Origin: Micromonospora chokoriensis
GTDB lineage: Bacteria; Actinomycetota; Actinomycetes; Mycobacteriales; Micromonosporaceae
Assembly (NCBI RefSeq): GCF_900091505.1
Contig: NZ_LT607409.1
Coordinates: 2,976,001 to 3,040,000, forward strand
Reading direction: 5' to 3'
DNA: 64,000 nucleotides
Part shown: positions 8,154 to 17,506 of the stretch, piece after piece
How the letters are laid out: every line of letters starts with the position of its first letter
How positions within the stretch are numbered: position 1 is the stretch's first letter
Program-made: the position numbers and the translations under genes
The notes under the pieces: generated by a model
The model's input: the letters and a program-made list of their open reading frames with translations, nothing else
Database searches by the model: none
What the model was told of the DNA's origin: nothing

Positions 8154-8306
8154 GCACCCACTCTGGCAGCGTCCGGGCAGGTCGGAGGGGCGAACAGCGA
8201 TGGCGGGGGCATCCCGCGTTACCTCCGGCCCCGGCCGGGAAACCACCCGGACCGGGCCTCCGCCAGCGGGCCGGTCGCTCCCACCCACCCCGGACAAGGA
8301 CGGATC

Positions 8307-9242
8307 ATGACCACGAGCAAGCCGATCAGCACCTCGTTCACCCATCACTCCACCGCCATGGACGTGATCAAGGGCGTCGACCTCGTCCGGCGCCGGGCGA
8401 TCGTGACCGGTGGGTCGTCCGGCATCGGCGTCGAGACCGCCCGTGCTCTGGCCAGCGCCGGAGCGGAGGTCACCCTGGCCGTCCGCAACCCCGACGCCGG
8501 GCAGAGGGCCGCCGACGACATCACCGGCACCACCGGCAACGACCGGGTCCTGGTCGCCCCGCTCGACCTCGCCGACCAGGGTTCGATCGCCGACTTCGTC
8601 GCCAACTGGGACGGCCCGCTGCACATCCTGGTCAACAACGCCGGCATCATGGCCGCGCCCCTGTCCCGTACACCGCAGGGCTGGGAGATGCAGTTCGCCA
8701 CCAACCACCTGGGGCACTTCGCGCTCGCCAACGGGCTCCGCCCGGCACTCGCCGCCGGTGACGGGGCCCGGATCGTCTCGGTCAGCTCCGCCGCCCACCT
8801 GCGCTCACCGGTGGTCTTCGAGGACATCCAGTACGACAAGCGGGAGTACGAGCCGTGGCAGGCGTACGGGCAGTCCAAGACGGCCAACGTGCTGTTCGCC
8901 GTGGAGGCCACCCGGCGTTGGTCCGACGACGGCATCTACACCAACTCGCTGATGCCGGGCGCGATCCAGACCAACCTCCAGCGCTACGTCAGCAAGGAGG
9001 AACTGGACCGGATGCGGGCGGGCAACGCGGCGGCCTGGAAGACCGTCGAACAGGGCGCCGCCACCTCCGTGCTGGTCGCCGCGTCGCCACTGCTCGACGA
9101 GGTGGGCGGGCGCTACTTCGAGGACTGCCAGGAGGCCGCCCCTGCCCAGCCGGGCCAGCGGACCGGGGTCGCCGACTACGCGCTGGACCCGGAGGCGGCC
9201 GAGCGGCTCTGGCAGGTCTCGACCGCCCTGCTCAAGAGCTGA
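8307..9242 (+). CDS. SDR family oxidoreductase (retinol dehydrogenase-like)
   Basis: Classical-type short-chain dehydrogenase of 311 aa. The NAD(P)-binding motif TGGSSGIG lies at 34-41, NNAG follows in the fourth strand, the catalytic Ser is in SVSSAAH, and the catalytic Tyr187-Lys191 pair is in AYGQSK. It resembles WW-domain oxidoreductase/retinol dehydrogenase-like bacterial SDRs, but the substrate is unknown. ATG at 8307 is supported by AAGGA at 8296-8300. The N-terminal 20 residues before the Rossmann fold are longer than in minimal SDRs. It stands alone and ends at a strong hairpin shared with the convergent E2 gene. Confidence 0.88.
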   Translation: MTTSKPISTSFTHHSTAMDVIKGVDLVRRRAIVTGGSSGIGVETARALASAGAEVTLAVRNPDAGQRAADDITGTTGNDRVLVAPLDLADQGSIADFVANWDGPLHILVNNAGIMAAPLSRTPQGWEMQFATNHLGHFALANGLRPALAAGDGARIVSVSSAAHLRSPVVFEDIQYDKREYEPWQAYGQSKTANVLFAVEATRRWSDDGIYTNSLMPGAIQTNLQRYVSKEELDRMRAGNAAAWKTVEQGAATSVLVAASPLLDEVGGRYFEDCQEAAPAQPGQRTGVADYALDPEAAERLWQVSTALLKS

Positions 9243-9254
9243 GGCCGGAATCGA

Positions 9255-9289
9255 AGCGGGCGCCCCGGTCGACGACCGGGGCGCCCGCT
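9255..9289. terminator. Bidirectional terminator hairpin
   Basis: Perfect 16-bp stem (9255-9270 with 9274-9289) and a 3-nt loop, flanked by T-rich bases on the plus strand. It sits between the converging SDR and E2 genes. Confidence 0.85.
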
Positions 9290-9306
9290 TTCGGCATACG
9301 GACGGA

Positions 9307-11130
9307 TCAGGCCAGGCCCAGCTCCGACTCGAAGTTGCCGGCCTCCAGCCGCTCCTTGACCGCGGTCAGGAAGCGGGCCGCGTCGGCACCGTCGATCAGC
9401 CGGTGGTCGTACGACATGGCCAGGTAGACCATCGACCGGACCGCGATGACCTCGCCCAGCTCCGGGTCGTTGACCACGACCGGACGCTTGACGACGGCAC
9501 CCGTGCCGAGCATCGCCGACTGCGGCGACGGCACGATCGGGGTGTCGAAGAGCGCGCCCCGGCTGCCCGTGTTGGTGAGCGTGAAGGTCGCCCCGGCCAT
9601 CTCGTCCGGGGTGATCTTGTTGGTGCGCGTGCGCTCGGCCAGGTCGGCGACCCGCTTGGCGATGCCGCCCATGTTGAGGTCACCGGCGTTGTGGATGACC
9701 GGCACGAGCAGCCCGCGCTCGGTGTCCACGGCGATGCCGAGGTGCTCGGCGGCCGGGTAGGTGATCGTGCCACCCTCCAGGTCCATGCTGGCCTGGATGA
9801 TCGGGTGGGTCTGCAGCGCCTCGATGGCGGCGAGGGCGAAGAACGGCAGGAAGGACAGCTTCACGCCGTGCTTGGCCTGGAACGAGTCCTTGGCCTTCGC
9901 CCGCAGCTTGGCGACCTTGGTGACGTCGACCTCGACGACGGTGGTCAGCTGCGCCGTCTCGTGCAGCGACTGCTGCATCCGCTTGGCGATGGTCGCCCGG
10001 ATCCGCGGCAGCTTCTCCGTGGTGCCCCGCTTCGCGCTGGGCTCCGGCTTGACGGCCGGCTTGGCCGCAGCCGCCGCGGGAGCGGCGGCCGGTGCGGCGG
10101 CGGGAGCGGGAGCCGCCTTCGCCTTCTCGGCAGCCTCCAGCACGTCCTGCTTGCGGATCCGGCCACCGACGCCGGTGCCGTTGAGCGCGGACAGGTCGAC
10201 ACCGTGCTCGGCGGCGAGCTTGCGCACCAGCGGGGTGACGTACCCGGCGGCCTCCTCGCCGCCACCCTGCGCGGGGGCGGACGGGCGCGGCGGCGTCGAG
10301 GCCGGCGCGGAAGGCTGCGAGGCCTGCTCGGTCTTCGCCGGCTGCGCCGAGCTCTCGGTCTCCGCGGCCGGCTCGTTGTACGACATGCCCGGCGTCGGCT
10401 CCTGGACCTTCGACTCGGCCTTCGGCGCCGGCTTGGCCTCCGCCTGGGGCTCGGGCTTCGGCGCGGGCTTCGCCTGCGCGGGAGCCCCGCCGGCCGCGCC
10501 GATGACCGCCAGGTCGGCGCCGACAGCGGCGGTCTCGTCCTCGGCGACCTTGATCTCCAGCACCGTGCCGGCGACCGGCGACGGGATCTCGGTGTCCACC
10601 TTGTCGGTGGAGACCTCCAGCAGCGGCTCGTCGACCTCGATGGTGTCGCCGACCTGCTTGAGCCAGCGGGTGACGGTGCCCTCGGTGACGCTCTCGCCCA
10701 GGGCCGGCATCTTCACCGCGGTGCCCTCACCCGACCCGGCGGCGGCCGGAGCCGGCGCGTCGGCCGGGGCCTCGTCCTGGGCCACCTGGTCGGCGGTGCC
10801 CTCGGCGGCGGCCGTCGGCTCGGTGGCCGGCTCGACCGCCTCGGCCGGGGCCTGCTCCTGCGGGGCGGCCTCGCCGCCACCGGCGGACTCACCCTCACCG
10901 GCGATGACGGCGAGTTCGCTGCCGACCTCGGCGGTCTCGTCCTCACCGACGACGATCCGGCTCAGCACGCCCGCAGCGGGCGACGGGATCTCGGTGTCGA
11001 CCTTGTCGGTGGAGACTTCGAGCAGGGGCTCGTCGACCTCGACCGTGTCGCCCTCCTGCTTGAGCCAGCGAGTGACGGTGCCCTCGGTGACGCTCTCGCC
11101 GAGCCGAGGCATGGTGACCGATACCGGCAT
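9307..11130 (-). CDS. sucB: Dihydrolipoamide acyltransferase (E2) of 2-oxoacid dehydrogenase complex
   Basis: Cytosolic E2 core of a pyruvate and/or 2-oxoglutarate dehydrogenase complex, 607 aa. Two lipoyl domains (about 1-76 and 138-213) each carry the lipoylated lysine in [10 protein letters not shown]. Ala/Pro/Glu-rich flexible linkers separate them. A peripheral subunit-binding domain (starting [14 protein letters not shown]) is followed by the catalytic acyltransferase domain with His576 in SYDHRLIDG. In actinobacteria this type (annotated SucB or DlaT) is generally the pyruvate dehydrogenase E2, so the symbol is a family label. The gene lies just downstream of lpd in the same direction, giving E3 then E2. 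GAAGGAG lies upstream of the ATG. Confidence 0.93.
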   Translation of the reverse strand: MPVSVTMPRLGESVTEGTVTRWLKQEGDTVEVDEPLLEVSTDKVDTEIPSPAAGVLSRIVVGEDETAEVGSELAVIAGEGESAGGGEAAPQEQAPAEAVEPATEPTAAAEGTADQVAQDEAPADAPAPAAAGSGEGTAVKMPALGESVTEGTVTRWLKQVGDTIEVDEPLLEVSTDKVDTEIPSPVAGTVLEIKVAEDETAAVGADLAVIGAAGGAPAQAKPAPKPEPQAEAKPAPKAESKVQEPTPGMSYNEPAAETESSAQPAKTEQASQPSAPASTPPRPSAPAQGGGEEAAGYVTPLVRKLAAEHGVDLSALNGTGVGGRIRKQDVLEAAEKAKAAPAPAAAPAAAPAAAAAKPAVKPEPSAKRGTTEKLPRIRATIAKRMQQSLHETAQLTTVVEVDVTKVAKLRAKAKDSFQAKHGVKLSFLPFFALAAIEALQTHPIIQASMDLEGGTITYPAAEHLGIAVDTERGLLVPVIHNAGDLNMGGIAKRVADLAERTRTNKITPDEMAGATFTLTNTGSRGALFDTPIVPSPQSAMLGTGAVVKRPVVVNDPELGEVIAVRSMVYLAMSYDHRLIDGADAARFLTAVKERLEAGNFESELGLA

Positions 11131-11195
11131 TTTCTCCAGACTCCTTCATTCCCCTGGTGGGATCTTCGCCCGTCGCCGGACGCCGCGGTTGATTG

Positions 11196-12587
11196 TCAGG
11201 CGTGCGAGTGCAGCGGCTTGCCGGCGAGGGCCAGGTGCGCCTCGCCCAGGGCCTCGTTCTGGGTCGGGTGGGCGTGCACGAGCTGGGCGACCTCGGCCGG
11301 GTAGGCCTCCCAGTTGTAGATGAGCTGAGCCTCACCGATCAGCTCACCGACCCGGGCGCCGACCATGTGTACGCCGACCACCGGGCCGTCCTCCACCCGG
11401 ACCAGCTTCACGAAGCCGGTGGTCTTGAGGATCTGGCTCTTGCCGTTGCCGCCCAGGTTGTAGTTGTACGACTTGACCTTGTCGGCGCCGTACTGCTCCT
11501 TGGCCTTCGCCTCGGTCAGGCCCACCGACGCCAGCTCCGGGTCGCAGTAGGTGACGCGCGGGATGCCCACCTCGTCGATCACGGCGGGGGACTGCCCGGC
11601 GATCTCCTCGGCCACGAAGATGCCCTGCTGGAAGCCCCGGTGCGCGAGCTGGAGGCCGGGCACGATGTCGCCGACCGCGTAGACGTTCGGCACGCTGGTG
11701 CGCAGCCGCTCGTCGGTCAGCACGTAGCCGCGGTCCATCGTGACGCCCTGCTCCTCGTACCCGAGGTCGGCGGTGTTCGGGCCGCGACCGACGGCGACCA
11801 GCAGCAGCTCGGCCTCGACGGTCTCGCCGCCCTGGATGGTCAGCTTGACGCCGTTGTCGGTCTTCTCGACCTTCTCGAACGGCTTGCCGACCTTGAAGTT
11901 GATCTTCCGCTTGCGGAACGCCCGCTCCAGCGCCTTCGACGACTCCTCGTCCTCGGCGGCGACCAGCCGGGGCAGCGCCTCGACGATCGTCACGTCCACG
12001 CCGAAGGACTTCCACACGCTGGCGAACTCGACGCCGATCACGCCACCACCGAGCACGATCACCGACGACGGCACCCGGTCCATGACGAGCGCGTGGTCGC
12101 TGGTGATGATCCGCTCGCCGTCGACCTCCAGGCCGGGCAGGCTCTTCGCGTACGAGCCGGAGGCCAGCACGATGTTGCGGCCGGTGTAGCGCTTGCCGTC
12201 CACCTCGACGACGTTCTTGCCGACGAGCTTGCCGTGGCCCTCGACGATCGTGATGGACTTGTTGCCCTTCAACATGCCCTGCAGGCCCTTGTACAGGCGG
12301 GCGATCACGCCGTCCTTGTACGAGTTGACACCGGCCATGTCGATGCCGATCAGCTCGGCCTTCACGCCGAACTGCTCCGACTCGCGGGCCTGGTCGGCGA
12401 TCTCCGCCGCGTGCAGCAGGGCCTTCGTCGGGATACAGCCGTTGTGCAGGCAGGTGCCGCCGAGCTTGCCCTTCTCGACCAGCGCGACCTTCAGGCCCAG
12501 CTGGACGGCGCGCAGCGCGGTCGCGTAGCCGCCGCTGCCACCTCCGAGAATGACGATGTCGAAGGTCGCTTCGTTCGGCTCGCTCAC
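11196..12587 (-). CDS. lpdA: Dihydrolipoyl dehydrogenase (E3)
   Basis: FAD-dependent class I pyridine nucleotide-disulfide oxidoreductase that reoxidises dihydrolipoamide of 2-oxoacid dehydrogenases and the glycine cleavage system with NAD+. The FAD motif is GGGSGG (15-20), the redox disulfide is Cys46-Cys51 (GGTCLHNGC), the NAD motif is LGGGVIGVE, and the C-terminal active-site segment HAHPTQNEALGEAH contains the His-Glu pair. GTG at 12587 is chosen (463 aa) because GGGAG lies 6 nt upstream; an upstream in-frame extension has no such support. The E2 gene follows after 65 nt in the same direction, and gcvT lies nearby. Confidence 0.95.
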   Translation of the reverse strand: MSEPNEATFDIVILGGGSGGYATALRAVQLGLKVALVEKGKLGGTCLHNGCIPTKALLHAAEIADQARESEQFGVKAELIGIDMAGVNSYKDGVIARLYKGLQGMLKGNKSITIVEGHGKLVGKNVVEVDGKRYTGRNIVLASGSYAKSLPGLEVDGERIITSDHALVMDRVPSSVIVLGGGVIGVEFASVWKSFGVDVTIVEALPRLVAAEDEESSKALERAFRKRKINFKVGKPFEKVEKTDNGVKLTIQGGETVEAELLLVAVGRGPNTADLGYEEQGVTMDRGYVLTDERLRTSVPNVYAVGDIVPGLQLAHRGFQQGIFVAEEIAGQSPAVIDEVGIPRVTYCDPELASVGLTEAKAKEQYGADKVKSYNYNLGGNGKSQILKTTGFVKLVRVEDGPVVGVHMVGARVGELIGEAQLIYNWEAYPAEVAQLVHAHPTQNEALGEAHLALAGKPLHSHA

Positions 12588-12766
12588 GTCCAACTCCCAG
12601 GTCGCGTCGCTGCATCGGGGGTCACGGGGTTGTAACACGGACACACCCCACCTCGGTCATCTTGTCACCACCGGGCGCAGGGTGCGTACCGAGGTGCCCA
12701 ACGACACGTCATCGACACGTACCCTTGGCACCGTTGTCGATGACATACAGCTGGGGGAGAGAACCG

Positions 12767-13096
12767 GTGGGGTTGTTCCGGCGCCGCAAGCAGACGGCTG
12801 TGCCGAGCCATGACCGTGCCGCCGAGCGCGGCGATCTGGACCATCTGGAGAACTTCATCCGGAGTCGGCGCGGCGTCGAGGCGTTCATCGAGCCCCGCAC
12901 GACGGTGACCGAGACCACCGTCATCCTGATCGCCGACGACGGTGAGTGGACCCGCCGGCGCATCGACGGCCCGGACGGCGCCCGGCGCTTCGCGTACCGG
13001 ATGGGCATCCCGGTGTACGACGTGCGACTGATGGGCTACCCGCAGCGAATGCGCGACTTCAACGAGCGCCGCAAACGTCGCCCCGAGCTCTACTGA
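12767..13096 (+). CDS. Conserved actinobacterial small protein of unknown function
   Basis: A 109-aa basic protein beginning MGLFRRRKQTAV, with a central FIRSRRGVEAFIEPRT and a C-terminal YRMGIPVYDVRLMGYPQRM segment. I recognise it as a widespread actinobacterial hypothetical protein next to lpd/pepA, not as a member of a characterised family. GTG at 12767 is chosen because GGGGGAG lies about 6 nt upstream. It is divergent from lpdA and converges on pepA across a 19-bp-stem terminator. No membrane segment or catalytic motif is visible. Confidence 0.8.
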   Translation: MGLFRRRKQTAVPSHDRAAERGDLDHLENFIRSRRGVEAFIEPRTTVTETTVILIADDGEWTRRRIDGPDGARRFAYRMGIPVYDVRLMGYPQRMRDFNERRKRRPELY

Positions 13097-13137
13097 CAGC
13101 GAGGGCCCCCGGTGGCAAACCGGGGGCCCTCGCTGTC
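13095..13137. terminator. Bidirectional terminator hairpin
   Basis: Perfect 19-bp stem (13095-13113 with 13119-13137) and a GGCAA loop. It overlaps the stop codon of the small conserved gene and lies 7 nt from the pepA stop, so it serves both converging genes. Confidence 0.88.
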
Positions 13138-13144
13138 GGATCCG

Positions 13145-14719
13145 TCAGCCGTTGGTGGCGATGTCCTCGACGAGCTGCACCAGGGTGCGGACCGGGACGC
13201 CGGTGCCGCCCTTGGTCCAGTAGCCGGTCGGCTCGCCGGAGTGGTAGCCCGGCCCGGCGATGTCGATGTGCGCCCAGGCCACGTCGTCGGTGACGAACTC
13301 GCGCAGGAACACGCCGCCCTGCAGCATGTGACCGGCCCGGTCCATCCCGGCGTTGACCTGCGAGATGTCCGCCACGTCGGACTCCATGCCCTTGCGTACG
13401 TCATCCGGTAGCGGCATCGGCCAGGCGGGCTCGCCGACCGCGTCCCCGACCGTCTGGACCCGCTCGCACAGCTCCGGGGTGCCCATCACGCCGGCCATCC
13501 GCTTACCCAGCGCGATGACCTGCCCACCGGTCAGGGTGGAGGTCTCGAACAGGTAGTCGGTGCCGTCCGCGCAGGCGCGGGCCATGGCGTCGCCCAGCAC
13601 CATGCGGCCCTCGGCGTCGGTGTTGAGCACCTCGACCCGCTTGCCGTTGAACATCGTGATCACGTCGCCCGGGCGGTAGCTGGTGCCCGACGGCATGTTC
13701 TCGGCCATCGGAAGGTAGGCGCTGACCGCCACCGACGGCTTCAGCGCGGCGATCGCCAGCATGGCCGCGCCGACCGCGGCGGCGCCCGCCATGTCGGACT
13801 TCATCTCCCACATGCCCTGCGCCGGCTTGATCGAGATGCCGCCGGTGTCGAAGGTGATGCCCTTGCCGACCAGCGCGACCCGCTTGCCGTTGCCACCGCT
13901 CCGCGGCGTGTAGGTGAGCTTCACCAGCCGCGGCGGGGCCTCCGAGCCCTGCCCGACCGCGACGATGCCGCCGTACCCGCCGGCGACGAGCGCCGTCTCG
14001 TCCAGCACCTCGACGTCGAGACCCGCCGCACGGGCGGCGTCGGCGACCGCGTCGGCGAAGGACGGCGGACGCAGCTCGTTCGGCGCGGTGTTCACCCAGT
14101 CCCGGCTGGTGCGGACCGCGCCCGCCACCGCCTCGGCCCGGGTGACCTCCGCCTGGGCGCCCGCGTCGCCGGCGTCCGGCACCGCGATGAGCACCTCGGC
14201 CACCGGCTCCCGCCGGGTCGGCTGGGGGCGGGTCTTGTAACCGGCGAACCGGTACCCGCCGAGCAGCGCGCCCTCGGCGACCGCGCGCAGCTCCGCCGTC
14301 GCGTCCGCGTCGTCCGGCAGCGGCAGGGCCAGGGCGACCTTCGGCGCGCCGGCCAGGGCCCGCACCGCCGCGCCGGCGGCGCGACGCAGCGTCTCCGGGG
14401 CCGGGGCGGCACCCGACGGCTCCGGACCGAGGCCGACCGCGACGACCAGCGGGGCGGTCACGGTGCCCAACGTGGCCAGCTTGACGACCTCACCCGGCCC
14501 ACCCGTCGCGCCGAGCAGCGCGAGGGTCTCGGTCAGCTTGCCGTCGAACGCGGCGGCGATGCTCTCCGCGCCACTGGCGAGCAGCAGGGTGCCGGCGAGG
14601 CCGCTGGTGGCGTCCTGCTCTCCGGTCTGACTGTGCAGGCCGATGACGATCGCGTCGACGGCGAGCTCGGCCGGGTCGGTGTCGACCAGGCTCAGGTTGG
14701 TGGTGCGGGGTGATGTCAC
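13145..14719 (-). CDS. pepA: Leucyl aminopeptidase (M17)
   Basis: Cytosolic di-metal aminopeptidase of family M17, 524 aa, releasing N-terminal residues from peptides. The C-terminal catalytic domain has KGITFDTGGISIKP (metal-binding Lys/Asp), MKSDMAGAAAV, the NTDAEGRMVLGD signature and ETSTLTGG. The N-terminal alpha/beta domain is typical of the family. GTG at 14719 is preceded by GGAG at about 9 nt. It corresponds in position to the mycobacterial pepB next to gcvT. The gcvT gene is divergent, with a 162-nt intergenic region that shows no glycine riboswitch. Confidence 0.95.
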   Translation of the reverse strand: MTSPRTTNLSLVDTDPAELAVDAIVIGLHSQTGEQDATSGLAGTLLLASGAESIAAAFDGKLTETLALLGATGGPGEVVKLATLGTVTAPLVVAVGLGPEPSGAAPAPETLRRAAGAAVRALAGAPKVALALPLPDDADATAELRAVAEGALLGGYRFAGYKTRPQPTRREPVAEVLIAVPDAGDAGAQAEVTRAEAVAGAVRTSRDWVNTAPNELRPPSFADAVADAARAAGLDVEVLDETALVAGGYGGIVAVGQGSEAPPRLVKLTYTPRSGGNGKRVALVGKGITFDTGGISIKPAQGMWEMKSDMAGAAAVGAAMLAIAALKPSVAVSAYLPMAENMPSGTSYRPGDVITMFNGKRVEVLNTDAEGRMVLGDAMARACADGTDYLFETSTLTGGQVIALGKRMAGVMGTPELCERVQTVGDAVGEPAWPMPLPDDVRKGMESDVADISQVNAGMDRAGHMLQGGVFLREFVTDDVAWAHIDIAGPGYHSGEPTGYWTKGGTGVPVRTLVQLVEDIATNG

Positions 14720-14881
14720 TGAAGCTACTCCGGGCGGGCCGGGCCGGTCGCGGCGTCGCGTACCGGCGGTGAAGGTCTCCGGCGGAACCTACCCGCCGGA
14801 CGTGATGGTTGTCCCGCCGACAGCGTCAGTGGGCTCCCGCCGATGCTAACCAGCCACGTTGTCCCCGGTAAGTTGCCACCC

Positions 14882-16012
14882 ATGACCGACGTGACCTCCG
14901 CCGCCGCCGCGACCCGGCTGCGACGTTCCCCGCTGCACGAGCGGCACACCGCCGCCGGCGCCAAGTTCGCACCCTTCGGCGGTTGGGAGATGCCGCTGGA
15001 GTACGCCGGCGGTGGCGTGCTCAAGGAGCACACCGCCGTCCGGACGGCGGTCGGGGTCTTCGACGTGTCGCACCTGGGCAAGGCCCGGGTGACCGGTCCC
15101 GGAGCGGCCGACTTCGTCAACGCCTGCCTCAGCAACGACCTGGGCCGGATCGGCCCCGGCCGGGCGCAGTACACGCTCTGCTGCGACGACGCCACCGGCG
15201 GCGTGGTGGACGACATCATCGCCTACCTGTACGCCGACGACCACGTCTTCCTCATCCCGAACGCCGCGAACACCGCCGAGGTGGTGCGCCGGTTGCGCGC
15301 CGCCGCGCCCGCGCAGGTCACCGTCACCGACGAGCACGAGGCGTACGCCGTGCTGGCCGTACAGGGCCCCCGCTCGGCGGAGCTGCTGGCCGCCCTCGGC
15401 CTGCCCACCGAGCACGACTACATGAGCTTCTCCGCCGCGAGCCTGGCCGGGTTGGAGTTGACCGTCTGCCGCACCGGTTACACGGGCGAGCTGGGCTACG
15501 AGCTGGTGGTGCCGGCCGAGCACGCGGTGGCCGTCTGGGACGCGCTCTTCGCCGCCGGTGCCGCGTTCGAGCTGCGCGCCTGCGGCCTGGCCGCCCGGGA
15601 CACGCTGCGTACCGAGATGGGCTACCCGCTGCACGGGCAGGATCTCTCCCTGGACATCAGCCCGGTGCAGGCCCGCTCCGGTTGGGCGGTCGGTTGGGGC
15701 AAGCCGGCCTTCTGGGGCCGTGACGCGCTGCTCGCCGAGAAGGCCGCCGGCCCCCGGCGTACGCTGCGCGGCCTGGTGGCCGTCGACCGGGCGATTCCGC
15801 GTCCGGGGATGACCCTGCACGTCGGTGACCGGCAGGTCGGCGAGGTGACCAGTGGCACCTTCAGCCCGACGAGGAAGCAGGGCATCGCGCTGGCCCTCGT
15901 GGACACCGACGCCAACCTGACCGACGGCGACGAGGTCGAGATCGACATCCGGGGCCGCCGAGCGCCCCTGACCCTGACCAAACCCCCCTTCGTAAACCCC
16001 TCAGTGCGCTAA
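14882..16012 (+). CDS. gcvT: Aminomethyltransferase (glycine cleavage T protein)
   Basis: T protein of the glycine cleavage system: transfers the aminomethyl carbon from lipoylated H protein to tetrahydrofolate, releasing ammonia. Length is 376 aa, normal for the family. Folate-binding motifs are visible: [10 protein letters not shown] near the N-terminus, [22 protein letters not shown], and the C-terminal barrel with [14 protein letters not shown] at 14882 matches the family N-terminus ([20 protein letters not shown]); its Shine-Dalgarno sequence is weak. gcvP and gcvH are not in the window. The E3 it cooperates with (lpdA) is 2.3 kb away. Confidence 0.94.
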   Translation: MTDVTSAAAATRLRRSPLHERHTAAGAKFAPFGGWEMPLEYAGGGVLKEHTAVRTAVGVFDVSHLGKARVTGPGAADFVNACLSNDLGRIGPGRAQYTLCCDDATGGVVDDIIAYLYADDHVFLIPNAANTAEVVRRLRAAAPAQVTVTDEHEAYAVLAVQGPRSAELLAALGLPTEHDYMSFSAASLAGLELTVCRTGYTGELGYELVVPAEHAVAVWDALFAAGAAFELRACGLAARDTLRTEMGYPLHGQDLSLDISPVQARSGWAVGWGKPAFWGRDALLAEKAAGPRRTLRGLVAVDRAIPRPGMTLHVGDRQVGEVTSGTFSPTRKQGIALALVDTDANLTDGDEVEIDIRGRRAPLTLTKPPFVNPSVR

Positions 16013-16038
16013 CCCCCGCACCCACCCCACCCACCCGG

Positions 16039-16101
16039 CGTTGATCATGAGGTTGACGGGGGCGTTGATCTCTCAACGGCCCGTCAACCTCATGATCAAC
16101 G
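16039..16101. repeat. GATC-ended palindrome in a convergent junction, copy 2
   Basis: Inverted repeat with perfect 22-bp arms (16039-16060 and 16080-16101); the arm begins CGTTGATCATGAGGTTGAC. The 19-nt loop contains a smaller hairpin (CGTTGA / TCAACG). It lies between converging gcvT and the DUF2314 gene and shares its terminal sequence with the palindrome at 1334-1393. A G-rich direct repeat (GGGAGCGGGGTCAGGGGGT type) follows to 16158. Confidence 0.8.
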
Positions 16102-16150
16102 GGGTGGGAGCGGGGGTGGGTGGGAGCGGGGTCAGGGGGTGGGAGCGGGG

Positions 16151-17440
16151 TCAGGGGGTGGGGGGTTCGCCGGAGTCCAGGACCGCCTGGGTCCAGCCGC
16201 CCTGGATGACCCCGGTGCCGTCCAGCACGGCCCAGTCGACGACGTCGCTCGCCTCCACCACGACCGGGGCGCCGATCCGCACGCTCTCGTCGGTGTTGGC
16301 GTCGCTGGCGCTCACGCCGACGATCCGTTCCGGCGCCTCCCAGGAGGTCACGCCCGCCCAGACGTACTCCGGGCCGTCGTCGCCGGGCAGGCCGTACTTG
16401 ACCACCAGCTGCGACTCCGCGGGCAGTTGCCCGGCGACGAACCGGGCGCGCGCGTCACCCAGCGCGGCGCGGGCGGTGGCGACCGCCTGACTCATCGCGT
16501 CACCCGACCGGGCGTAGCGCACGTCCGGCTGGATCCCGGAGAACAGGGTCGCGCAGGCGGCCGCGTAGTAGCGCCCGTCCGGGCCCGGGTGACCGGCCGG
16601 CGGACGCAGGCTGAGGAACGAGTCGGCCTCCGGGTCGGTCGCCGGGTCCAGTTCCAGACGCAGCAGCACCGGTGCGGTCGCGCCGTGCTGTTCCGGATTG
16701 CCGTACGCCACGGCGATGTCGTGTCCGGTGACGGTGGCGAGCACCGGCAACTGCACGAACGCCGGAACCTCCTCGCCGGTGAGCCCGTCGGTCCAGTCCC
16801 GCAGCAGTCGGCGGGCCGCCCCGGTCATCACCGCACCCCAGGCGCGGGTCAGGTGGTCCGGAACCCCCTGGGTCTGCAACTCCAGCAACCCGAAGCGCCG
16901 CAGGCCCTTGGTGGTGAACCACAGCCCCTCGGTGTCGGACGAGTACGGCACCAGCACCCAGTCGACCAGCCGGATCCGGCCCTGCTCGTCGGGCAGCGAG
17001 CGCAACGCGGTCGCCGGGTCGAGGAACTGCAGACCGAAGACGTCCACCACGTCGCCGTCGTGGGATTCCGCCACGGCTGCCGCGACCGCGCGGGCCGCCC
17101 ACTCGTGCGCGGGCGGCCAGCCCGGCCGGTACTCGGCCTGGACGACCACCAGGTGGGTCGCCGCGGCCAGGCGGGCCAACTGTTCCTCGGTGGCGCCGAA
17201 CGCGGTGAGCAGGTCCGGCGGCAGCTCCGGGAACTCGCTGATCGGCCGGGTGTCGACGCTCATCAGCGGGCTGTCGAGCATCTGCCGGGCCAACCCGTGC
17301 ACCGGCTCGGCCAGTCGGCCGGTCAGCGCCGCCACCGCGGTCTTCGCGCTGACTTTCGGCAGCCCCGTCATCGGCACCAGGTAGGTCGCGCTGAGCGACT
17401 CCGGCACCGGTACGGGCAGGAAGTCGTCAGTGATGAGCAT
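16151..17440 (-). CDS. DUF2314 domain-containing protein of unknown function
   Basis: A 429-aa soluble protein. The last 90 or so residues match the DUF2314 pattern: LVVKYGLPG, EYVWAGVTSW, IVGVSASDAN, a conserved VVDWAVLDGTGVIQGGWT end. The N-terminal 330 residues are a separate alpha/beta region (MLITDDFLPVPVPES start, a WFTTKGLRRFGLLELQ segment) that I do not recognise beyond DUF2314-associated proteins of actinobacteria. No signal peptide or membrane segment is seen. It is co-directional with, and upstream of, the cobalamin genes at 17507 but separated by 66 nt; any link to cobalamin is not supported by its sequence. Confidence 0.75.
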   Translation of the reverse strand: MLITDDFLPVPVPESLSATYLVPMTGLPKVSAKTAVAALTGRLAEPVHGLARQMLDSPLMSVDTRPISEFPELPPDLLTAFGATEEQLARLAAATHLVVVQAEYRPGWPPAHEWAARAVAAAVAESHDGDVVDVFGLQFLDPATALRSLPDEQGRIRLVDWVLVPYSSDTEGLWFTTKGLRRFGLLELQTQGVPDHLTRAWGAVMTGAARRLLRDWTDGLTGEEVPAFVQLPVLATVTGHDIAVAYGNPEQHGATAPVLLRLELDPATDPEADSFLSLRPPAGHPGPDGRYYAAACATLFSGIQPDVRYARSGDAMSQAVATARAALGDARARFVAGQLPAESQLVVKYGLPGDDGPEYVWAGVTSWEAPERIVGVSASDANTDESVRIGAPVVVEASDVVDWAVLDGTGVIQGGWTQAVLDSGEPPTP

Positions 17441-17506
17441 GGGGTTCCCCCGGGTGGCCGTGCCGGTGCTGTCGAGCCGAACGCTACCCGGCCGGTCGTG
17501 CCCGGT

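Noticed and set aside
6852..8300. Long plus-strand open frame upstream of the SDR gene
   Set aside because: It is antisense to the LtrA gene, is His/Gln/Arg-rich low-complexity sequence typical of high-GC shadows, and the SDR start at 8307 has its own ribosome-binding site.
9403..11323. Long plus-strand open frames opposite the E2 gene
   Set aside because: They are composition shadows of the lipoyl domains and Ala/Pro linkers; no family likeness or ribosome-binding site.
14720..14881. Glycine riboswitch before gcvT
   Set aside because: None of the conserved glycine-aptamer segments can be found in the 162-nt gap.
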